Shown: piece by piece, positions 55,212 to 64,000 of the stretch
How the letters are laid out: each line of letters opens with the position of its first letter
Position numbering within the stretch: the stretch's first letter is position 1
DNA from: Phycisphaerae bacterium
GTDB taxonomy: Bacteria; Planctomycetota; Phycisphaerae; UBA1845
Direction of reading: 5' to 3'
Length of the DNA: 64,000 nt
Assembly: GCA_029260215.1 (NCBI GenBank)
Contig: JAJDDQ010000051.1
Location: 247,638 to 311,637 of the forward strand
The notes under the pieces: model-generated
Seen by the model: the letters and a program-made list of their open reading frames with translations, nothing else
What the model was told of the DNA's origin: nothing
Database searches by the model: none
Translations under genes and position numbers: made by a program

Positions 55212-57212
55212 TCAAGGCGACGGAGCTGGCTGCCTCGCCCCGTTCGCTTGTGCTGCCAACGCCCGGCGAGCGATTTTGTAGTAATAACCGCCGAATTCCA
55301 ACGGAGATTCGAGCCTGGCATCGGTCAACCGAAGTGAATCGAACAACGTCCTGCCATACGACAAACGTATGCGACCGAGCAAATCCTCCCGCGTAGCCAC
55401 CGCCTCAAGGAGCGGAATCAATCGGGCCGGCTTCTTTTGGGGATTGCCCTCATAGTCAAAAACAGCTTTCAACCCCGCCAGAGTCGTGCGGGTTAGCGTG
55501 AAATTATCCCGAATGCGCGCGACACGTTTTGCGACCAGTGCGTCACTGGCCGCCAAACGCTCAGCCTCCGCAACAAGCCGCTCCATCTCATCCAATCGTG
55601 GCCCGTACCCGACTACCAATTCCGCGAAGGACTGGCGGGCATACGCGCGCGTTCGCAAAATCGATTTAGCCAGACGGTCGATCTCAGCTCGATCGTGCGT
55701 CGTCGCTTCCTTCCAGCAATCAGCCGCCGTCTCGAAATATGCACGCACCGGATCGGCTGCACTCTGGTACAGCAGTCCGTAGTATTCGCGCGTGATTCGA
55801 TCCACATCCTCGTGCGGGTTCCACAACAGCTTCGCGTAGACGTACGCTTCAGGCCCGATCGATTCCCAGGTTTGGCCAATGTAAAGGTACGCTCCGCGCG
55901 AACCCGCGTCGGCGAACAGGCGCACCAAATCCGCCGATCGTGCCCCCAGCGGCGCGGGCAGGCCATAGCTGCGCTGCGGCAGTACGGGCGTATCGTACGC
56001 GTAAACTTTGTCGTGGAAGCCGCCCCAGAAGCGATAAAGGTCTTGCGTGAACGACCAGGCGTCGTCGCGCCATATTTCGAGTGACTGATTCGGTGCGACC
56101 AGCAGAACGACCTGCGGATGGACGCGCCGCACCCGTTTCGGCGGAAAGAGATAGTCCATGTAAATGTACGTACCGAGGTAACGATCCGGGTGCTTCTCCT
56201 CCACCAGTTCCGCCACCGCGTTGTAGAAGGTGAGGATGCGATCCGTGATGACAGGCCAATTGCGATGCACGCCGCTCTTGATCTTGTACCCCGGAACATC
56301 GAGGGCGGTACACTGATCGCCCGCGCACACTCCGCTTCCGTCCGGCAGCGATATCGAGAACATCGCTTGATTCGGGTGACTGTCGAAGCTGCGGACAGCC
56401 GCGTCCGCGACCAGGTGAATGACGTCTTCATTGCTCGTGCAGACGTGGCCGCCGCTGGCACCGGACGCGGGCCTGGTGCGTCTTTCGCCGCCGCGCCAAG
56501 CTGCGTATTCAGGGTGCCCTTTGCGTGCCCATTCTGCCACAGGGATGATCTTGTGCAGAGCATGCCCGTGGTGCATGCCTATGGCACTGCCCAGCCGTGC
56601 TCGCCGTGCCCAGTCGCCGTCGGCTGATCCGGGCGGGCCGTAGACCAATGCACGGTAGTCGAAAAATGGTTCTTCCTTGAGAACAAGATCGCCCGGGACC
56701 GAGATGGATGGTATCGACGGCACGATCTCGCCGAGATAATCCGACCAATACCAGCGGACGCCGGCGAACCGCTCCAGAAACGCGTACACTGCATTGCACG
56801 TTCCGCGATGGATCGGGTTCGTGTAACTGACCTCCAAGCCTGCACCGCCGCTGTCCCGCCCTCGGAGGTACAGGTTTTTTCCGTAGGCTTGTATCGCGAA
56901 GCCGTGAGGCTTCAGTTCGTCCACGGCAGAGATGAAAATCTGATCCCGTCCGGCGCTCGGTTTCGAGACAATCGGCAATCGCGCGTTCGAAGCCATCTCG
57001 ATGTAATAACGCAACTCCGTGGCAGCCAGGCGCGTGGTGGGCAGCGCATCGTGCGCCACGACGATCTCGTAACGGCTTGACCCGTTCGCGACAATCGACA
57101 AACGCTCGACTGGGTCAGCGGTCGCTGCGTGCGTCAGCATCAACAGCAGACCAGCCAGCGCTAGCCCGGTTCCGCTCAGCCTGCCTGCTCTTGCGAATCG
57201 TGCGTTTCTCAT
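55212..57212 (-). CDS. Secreted DUF4838 protein, glycoside-hydrolase-like
   Basis: About 666 aa from ATG 57212, which gives a signal peptide (LALAGLLLMLTHAATAD). The N-terminal domain (AATELRYYIEMASNARLPIV) is like the non-catalytic domain of alpha-glucuronidases and GH20 enzymes. The central part (GTCNAVYAFLERFAGVRWYW, YLGTYIYMDYLFPPK, YGLPAPLGARSADLV) is the DUF4838 region. Such proteins are numerous in planctomycetes and are thought to act on polysaccharides, but no activity is known to me. The C-terminal 150 residues are helical. Confidence 0.82.
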   Translation of the reverse strand: MRNARFARAGRLSGTGLALAGLLLMLTHAATADPVERLSIVANGSSRYEIVVAHDALPTTRLAATELRYYIEMASNARLPIVSKPSAGRDQIFISAVDELKPHGFAIQAYGKNLYLRGRDSGGAGLEVSYTNPIHRGTCNAVYAFLERFAGVRWYWSDYLGEIVPSIPSISVPGDLVLKEEPFFDYRALVYGPPGSADGDWARRARLGSAIGMHHGHALHKIIPVAEWARKGHPEYAAWRGGERRTRPASGASGGHVCTSNEDVIHLVADAAVRSFDSHPNQAMFSISLPDGSGVCAGDQCTALDVPGYKIKSGVHRNWPVITDRILTFYNAVAELVEEKHPDRYLGTYIYMDYLFPPKRVRRVHPQVVLLVAPNQSLEIWRDDAWSFTQDLYRFWGGFHDKVYAYDTPVLPQRSYGLPAPLGARSADLVRLFADAGSRGAYLYIGQTWESIGPEAYVYAKLLWNPHEDVDRITREYYGLLYQSAADPVRAYFETAADCWKEATTHDRAEIDRLAKSILRTRAYARQSFAELVVGYGPRLDEMERLVAEAERLAASDALVAKRVARIRDNFTLTRTTLAGLKAVFDYEGNPQKKPARLIPLLEAVATREDLLGRIRLSYGRTLFDSLRLTDARLESPLEFGGYYYKIARRALAAQANGARQPAPSP

Positions 57213-57437
57213 GCGTATGTTTATAACCGAACGAATCCGGGAATAGAAAGCGAGCAGCTGTTCATTTTGCAGCGAACGGCTGTTGTGGGGATCACGTCCG
57301 CATGGTTGGCAGGGAATCAAGCGACCGGGCATTCCGTTTCCAATGCCAAGCGGATTCTCCTCAATTCTCTGTTCTGAATCTGTCGCGCGCATCGGCCACG
57401 CTGCCGCCAGTGCGACCGGCGTTCATCTGTTGGCGCT

Positions 57438-58127
57438 TCAGGCGGAACGCTTGGTGAGTTCGTCGGTCAGACGGGTGCTCAGGGCGAGACCGACGGGCTT
57501 CGCGCGGATGACGAGTACGCCGTCGATGAGGCCTATGTGCGGAAAGATTCTGGCTGGGTCGATCTCGGGAACGCCGTCGACGATTTCTGCGAACGTGGCG
57601 CGCTCGCGACGCTTGAACAGGAACGCGATGACGGACGCGCACCCTGCCCGATCGAGCAATGCGAATCGACAGGCTTGAACACAAACACGCAGGCCTGCGG
57701 TGACCAGGCGTGGCCCTATGTAGAGAAAGCTCGTGATCATCTTCACGCCGGTATGCAGCGTGTCCGGGGCCAGGGGGTTTATGTTCGACACCATGCCGAC
57801 ACCGGGCAGTAAAAACGTAACGACCTTGTCGCTGTGGGTTCCGGTTGTTACCGAATACTCTTCGAGATACGCGCGATCTGTTGTCGCATTGCCCAGGAAA
57901 AGCAGCACGACGAAGGCACAGGCAGACCACCACAAGACATCCGGCCCCATATCGAATCCGCGCAGGATCATCCACAACACGCAGTAGGAAATCCAGAACG
58001 TCGCAAAGATGACGGCGGTGCCTAGAAGGAGAATGCCCACGCTTGCGAGGATGCGTCCGCCGACCCACCACCAGATTTTTCGCGTCAGCCAATGCAAAAC
58101 TTGTTCGTCAACGTTGGGCGAGTTCAA
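57438..58127 (-). CDS. Membrane protein of unknown function
   Basis: The product is 229 aa from TTG 58127. Hydrophobic segments lie around residues 25-60 (GVLLLGTAVIFATFWISYCV-like) and 65-80, with a further amphipathic region near 130-160. The C-terminal 80 residues (FLFKRRERATFAEIVDGVPE, ARIFPHIGLIDGVL) are soluble. I do not recognise a family, but FPHIGLIDGVL followed by a basic end recurs in planctomycete membrane proteins. It stands alone between two longer genes. Confidence 0.65.
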   Translation of the reverse strand: MNSPNVDEQVLHWLTRKIWWWVGGRILASVGILLLGTAVIFATFWISYCVLWMILRGFDMGPDVLWWSACAFVVLLFLGNATTDRAYLEEYSVTTGTHSDKVVTFLLPGVGMVSNINPLAPDTLHTGVKMITSFLYIGPRLVTAGLRVCVQACRFALLDRAGCASVIAFLFKRRERATFAEIVDGVPEIDPARIFPHIGLIDGVLVIRAKPVGLALSTRLTDELTKRSA

Positions 58128-58774
58128 TTCCGATGCCTCTTCGTTCCCTCCGACAAAACCCGGCGATTGTCGATTCCGTACGGCGGGTTAGATTTGCGTA
58201 TGTTCGAACGCTCAACTCCTGCTCCAGCAAAGCGTTTACTGTGATTCTGTGTATCGGTACAGATTATCTTTACAAGCGGTTAAACGCGCAGGCACGAATC
58301 GCGGTTGGGAGGGGCGTTTCGCACGAATGTGACGGCTTGTTTGGGCGTATTCGTGGATTGAAGCATGGCGATTGGGGAATCGCCAGTGATTTTGCAACCA
58401 GCGATGCCGGCGATGGCCTGCGCGCTGCTTCTGAGGCGTTCACGCCGCTAATTGGCTGACGTACGACGGTTGCGAAAAAAGGTGTTGCCGAGCCCATCGC
58501 AAAGCCGTTCGTTATCGAGCGGCTTTGTTTGGATCGGGCGCGTTATCGGGAGTCGACTCGCCGCTCGAATTCTGCGGGTCGCAACGGTGCATCTTATTGG
58601 ACACAGACGCGGCTTGCCGGTCCACATCGTTCTTACCAATCGGTGGAATCTAGGTGCATATCAGGCATGCCGAAACAGCTATTGGGAAATCGGTTTTTGG
58701 CGGGCGCACACCGGGGGCAAGGTGACGACAGCCGTGATGAACATCCGGCACGGTCGCTCAATAGGGTGCATGAC
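58128..58774. other. Gap upstream of histidine kinase, with a 12-bp hairpin
   Basis: No gene is supported here. CAAAGCCGTTCG-TTAT-CGAGCGGCTTTG (58500-58527) is a strong hairpin followed by TTT, which may be a weak terminator or attenuator about 250 bp before the kinase start. Confidence 0.5.
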
Positions 58775-61150
<2,376 letters not shown>

Positions 61151-61279
61151 GCTGCTCCCCTGAATATGATCCAGGCGTTGTGAGAGAGTGCGCGGGCGCA
61201 GCAGCATGTCAACGTGGTAACTCGCGCGAGCCAAAGGGCTTACGGCTTCCGCTTTCTCCGGTATTGCGATTGGGTGGGG

Positions 61280-61310
61280 TAAAAAATAATCAACCGCCCG
61301 GAGGCGGTTG
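61280..61310 (-). terminator. Intrinsic terminator of the 5S rRNA gene
   Basis: On the minus strand CAACCGCC-TCCG-GGCGGTTG is followed by ATTATTTTTT, just after the 5S 3' end. Confidence 0.85.
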
Positions 61311-61315
61311 AAAAA

Positions 61316-61422
61316 AAGTACGGCAATCACCTACTCTCGCCTTTCGACTACCATCGGCCGTACGGGCTTAACTGCCGTGTTCGGGATGGGAACGGGTGTT
61401 CCCCCGTACGTATGGTCACCGC
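61316..61422 (-). rRNA. rrf: 5S ribosomal RNA, stand-alone
   Basis: The minus strand reads GCGGTGACCATACG, then GGGGAACACCCGTTCCCATC, CCGAACACGGCAGTTAAGC, CGATGGTAGTC, CGAGAGTAGGTGATTGCC: the universal 5S core. The two ends pair as helix I (CGGTGA with the 3' TTGCCG region). No 23S or 16S lies on either side: the gene upstream on this strand is the YbbR-like gene. Ends may be off by a few nt. Confidence 0.95.
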
Positions 61423-61429
61423 GAAAGCT

Positions 61430-61457
61430 AGTATATGGATCAGCCGGTGGGCGTCAA
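61430..61457 (-). promoter_or_regulatory. Sigma-70-type promoter of the 5S gene
   Basis: On the minus strand TTGACG (61452-61457) and TATACT (61430-61435) are separated by 16 bp. The 5S 5' end lies about 7 nt beyond the -10 box. The promoter begins 20 bp after the stop of the upstream YbbR-like gene. Confidence 0.8.
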
Positions 61458-61476
61458 CCCCGCTTTCGAATAAATT

Positions 61477-62511
61477 CTACGGCAGGGTTCCTTCGGGGGT
61501 GATTACCCTGGGGATGAGCCTGATTTCGAAGCTGGGGACGACCTGATCGGGGGAAAGCTGCACGCCCTTGGGGAACGTAAACTCTGGTTTATAAAACTGA
61601 TACGTTCCAACGGTCAGCGGATCGGGCGAGGTCAACTGGATGACGGCGAAGGCTTTTGTTTCGCCGGTGACCAGTTTGTCGATTTCCTCGGGTGGGCCGA
61701 CAACGTCGAGGCGGAGCGTGGCGACGGGGTTTTCATCGCGATATTCGACATCGAAGCGCTTCTGGACGTTGGGGCTGACCATGAAGCGGATGGGGACGGC
61801 CTGTATGGTGCCCGAGGCGAGGCGGCGGCGGAGTGTGGCTCGGAGGGTGACGGTTCGGGGGGTTACGGATTCGGCGGAGAGCGTTCCGACGTCTGTGGTG
61901 ACGGTGGTGCCCAGACGCACGTCCAGGCGAAGGGAGACATCTTCCGGTTGTTCGCGAAGGATTGGCTCGGCTTCGAGGACGATGTGGGGGTCGCTTTGCT
62001 CGATTTCGGACCAGATGGATTCGAGGATGACGGCTGTGACGGCTGTCTGGTCGGTGCCGGGGGCGACGGTGTATTCGAGGTTTCCGGGTGCGACGCGTAC
62101 GGGCAGGGACACCTCTACACGTCGGTCGAGCATGGCGGGCAGAATCGGCGGCGTGACGCTGAGGACTGTGCAGCCGGGAAAGAGTGACGGGATAGCGGCT
62201 AACTGTTCCTGGAGGGGGACGTTGATGGGGCCGGGTTTTCGTTGGGTGAGGATGTCGTCAGCCAGGGTGATGGTGACGTTTCGCGTGCCGGCTTCGCGGA
62301 GGGCGGTGATGTTGGCCTGCCGTCCTTTGACGGTTGCGATGAATTTATTGGGTGCGTCGGCGGCGGGCGTGAGGACGACGCGGCTTCCGTCCTCGGATTT
62401 AAGCGTGATGGTGACGGTCAGGTCGGCGGTTTCGGACGAAAGCTGGTCGGCGGCCATCCAGATGATGACCGAGAAAAGTGCGGTGGTGGCGAGAAGTCGC
62501 AATTGGGGCAT
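61477..62511 (-). CDS. cdaR: YbbR/CdaR-like membrane-anchored protein
   Basis: The product is 344 aa. One N-terminal membrane helix (LLATTALFSVIIWMAADQL) is followed by YbbR-type beta repeats (TITLKSEDGSRVVLTPA, VEVSLPVRVAPGNLEY, VTLRATLRRRL, ATLRLDVVGPPEEIDKL). In Gram-positive bacteria CdaR partners and modulates the cyclic di-AMP synthase CdaA. Here the cdaA-like gene ends 3 bp upstream, so the pair is an operon and the same role is likely. Confidence 0.85.
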   Translation of the reverse strand: MPQLRLLATTALFSVIIWMAADQLSSETADLTVTITLKSEDGSRVVLTPAADAPNKFIATVKGRQANITALREAGTRNVTITLADDILTQRKPGPINVPLQEQLAAIPSLFPGCTVLSVTPPILPAMLDRRVEVSLPVRVAPGNLEYTVAPGTDQTAVTAVILESIWSEIEQSDPHIVLEAEPILREQPEDVSLRLDVRLGTTVTTDVGTLSAESVTPRTVTLRATLRRRLASGTIQAVPIRFMVSPNVQKRFDVEYRDENPVATLRLDVVGPPEEIDKLVTGETKAFAVIQLTSPDPLTVGTYQFYKPEFTFPKGVQLSPDQVVPSFEIRLIPRVITPEGTLP

Positions 62512-62514
62512 CGA

Positions 62515-63492
62515 TCAGGTCTCGGCTTTCAGCGGGGCGGTGGTTGTGGCCGCAGTTTGACGGGTTGCGAGGACTTCTGTTTTTTTCTCGGATTCAGCCG
62601 CCTCCACTTTTTTCGAATCGGACTTGTCGGAATCGGTGAGCGCGCTGCGGAGCAGCTTTGTGAGTTTGTCGGCGGTGAAGCCCCTGCGCAGGGTTCCTTT
62701 GTGGGCGATGGAGATGGTGCCGGTTTCCTCGCTGACGACGATGATGATCGCGTCGCAATCGTGACTGAGGCCGATCGCGGCGCGGTGCCGGCTGCCGAGC
62801 GTTTGGGCAAGTTCGCCCGACTCGGCGATCGGGAACTGGCAGGCGGCGGCTACGATGCGGGTGTGGTGAATGATGACGCCCAGATCGTGCAGTGGGGTTC
62901 CGGGCCAGAAGATGGATTCCAGGAGCGAGGCGCTTACTTCTGCGTCGAGTTTGACGCCGCCTTCAGCCACCGCTCCCAGGCCGACATCGCGTTGAATGGC
63001 GATGAGTGCTCCGATCTTCTTTTGGCTGAGGTGGGAGACGGCGGTGATGATGGGGGCGATGACGCGATCGATTTCACCGGAGAGCGACCTGAGCCATCGG
63101 GCTTCTCCGAGTTGGACGAATCCTCTGCGGATTTCGGGTTGAAAAGCGATGAGCGTGGTGAGAATGACGCCGCCGACGAAGTAGGGGTACAGGAAATTGA
63201 CGCGGTGCAGCTCGAGCTTGTCGGCGATCAGCCTTACGACGAGGAAGCTGATGACGAGGATGAGTCCGAAGGACTTGAGCACGCGCTCGCCTCGCGTGCC
63301 TTGCAGGAAGCGCAGGGCGGCGTACACGATGGCACCGATCAGCAGCAACTCGGCTGCCACGCTCCACAGGCCAAAGGTGCTGTTGCGCAGCCGGCTTATG
63401 TATTCGCCGAAGGCGTCGAAGAAATCTGAGTTGAGCAGTATCGGGTGCGTGCTCACGTTCGGGACTCGACAGGTTGATGATGGTCGCGGCAT
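62515..63492 (-). CDS. cdaA: Diadenylate cyclase, CdaA type
   Basis: About 325 aa from ATG 63492; GTG 63456 (VSTHPILLNS) is another possible start. Three membrane helices (AAELLLIGAIVYAALRFL, VLKSFGLILVISFLVVRLI, NFLYPYFVGGVILTTLIAF) are followed by the DAC domain (about 150-275). RHR is at 235-237. The usual DGA is DLG here (203-205, PLHDLGVII). The C-terminal 50 residues are charged, probably flexible. It makes cyclic di-AMP from two ATP, which controls potassium and osmotic balance in many bacteria. Confidence 0.9.
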   Translation of the reverse strand: MPRPSSTCRVPNVSTHPILLNSDFFDAFGEYISRLRNSTFGLWSVAAELLLIGAIVYAALRFLQGTRGERVLKSFGLILVISFLVVRLIADKLELHRVNFLYPYFVGGVILTTLIAFQPEIRRGFVQLGEARWLRSLSGEIDRVIAPIITAVSHLSQKKIGALIAIQRDVGLGAVAEGGVKLDAEVSASLLESIFWPGTPLHDLGVIIHHTRIVAAACQFPIAESGELAQTLGSRHRAAIGLSHDCDAIIIVVSEETGTISIAHKGTLRRGFTADKLTKLLRSALTDSDKSDSKKVEAAESEKKTEVLATRQTAATTTAPLKAET

Positions 63493-63682
63493 GATCGGTG
63501 CAGTCGCCGGGGCGCATGCCGGTCACCCAAGCCGAGTATAGACAGGCGCGGTCGGGCTGCCAACTGTCTTGCGTTGGGCATTCTGGGGGAGACAGGGCAA
63601 CCGCATTCTAACTTGACGATGGATCGTTGATCGTCCAAATGGCCTCTGGGGCCCGCGGAGCGGGCTGGAAAGGAGGCCATGG

Positions 63683-64000
63683 ATGGCGAATTCGATTCAG
63701 GTGCATTTCGGGAAGATGCCCGATCCGCGTCGGGCTCAGGGGCGTCGGCACTCACTCTCCGACATAATCGTCATTGCGGTGACGGCCGTGATCTGTGCCG
63801 CCGATTCGTGGGCGGATGTGCGGGATTTCGGCAATGCCAAACTTAACGCTACAGCGCAAAGTGGGCTCAAGCTGAAGTGGGTGTCGGATCGAAAACTTCT
63901 GTTGTGGAGACGATTTGTGTTCTTTGACAGGAGCGAGACATGGATGTCGCAGAGATTCAGCGAGCTGGCCCTGGTCTTGAGGCCTATCTGGCGGAGTTTT
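63683..64000 (+). CDS. ISAs1-family transposase, 5' part at window edge, possibly broken
   Basis: The ATG at 63683 has GGAGG 6 nt upstream. FGKMPDPRRAQGRRHSLSDI and CAADSWADVRDFGNAK are the N-terminal signature of ISAs1/H-repeat transposases. After FGNAK the sequence no longer follows the family pattern (LNATAQSGLKLKW), so the gene may be internally rearranged or chimeric. The frame is open to the window end. CAGGGCAACCGCATTC (from about 63594) could be the left IS end. Confidence 0.7.
   Translation, partial: MANSIQVHFGKMPDPRRAQGRRHSLSDIIVIAVTAVICAADSWADVRDFGNAKLNATAQSGLKLKWVSDRKLLLWRRFVFFDRSETWMSQRFSELALVLRPIWRSF

Noticed and set aside
58043..58459. 138-codon plus-strand frame upstream of the kinase
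   Set aside because: It starts inside the antisense of the membrane protein gene and has no recognisable domain or ribosome site.

Overview
The window is high-GC bacterial DNA that reads as Planctomycetota. The indications are exported proteins ending in a dockerin-like tail with repeated FDLLRFRQ motifs, choice-of-anchor Q and DUF4838 proteins, a CxxCGYDL...CPECG zinc-ribbon membrane protein, many lipoproteins, several families of intergenic palindromic (REP-like) elements, and a 5S rRNA gene that stands alone as its own transcription unit. The exact genus cannot be fixed from the sequence.

Left part (1 to about 7.7 kb) is a mobile element. A leftward replication module holds two small helix-turn-helix genes, a winged-helix initiator and a DnaB-type helicase cut by the window edge. 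The initiator gene contains five copies of an 11-bp repeat that fall in all three reading frames, which resembles an origin of the lambda O type. An unknown protein, a DUF5681-type protein and a secreted beta-helix protein follow. The right boundary is a 3' fragment of tRNA-Lys(CUU) followed by a terminator. A decayed tyrosine integrase gene reads antisense through both.

Next (7.75 to 10.4 kb) is a decayed secretion locus. An ABC exporter membrane domain carries a frameshift and a 121-bp MITE with a CTAG target duplication. It has lost its ATPase and runs straight into a 5'-truncated TolC-like gene.

From 10.5 kb to the right end the window is ordinary chromosome, mostly single genes and short operons. 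It includes a large acidic lipoprotein, a PilT-type ATPase, an FG-GAP protein, a PhoD-like phosphatase, an OPT transporter, M3 and M28 peptidases and an Aminopep-family protein, a double-FHA coiled-coil protein, nadB, a large secreted protein, an enoyl-CoA hydratase, a dockerin-tailed secreted protein, a peptidyl-arginine-deiminase-like enzyme and pyruvate kinase. Further right are a five-repeat protein of unknown role, a beta-propeller lipoprotein, two cation/proton antiporters, a fatty acid desaturase, a low-GC DinB-like gene, overlapping purE-mtnA, a DUF4838 protein and a hybrid histidine kinase. A stand-alone 5S rRNA gene follows, then a cdaA-cdaR pair for cyclic di-AMP and, at the right edge, the 5' end of an ISAs1-type transposase.

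No CRISPR array, intact integrase, 16S or 23S gene, or complete tRNA gene was seen. The observations I rate highest are the iterons kept in three reading frames, the self-contained 5S unit, the five-repeat protein, and the MITE whose removal with one CTAG copy exactly restores an ABC-transporter frame.
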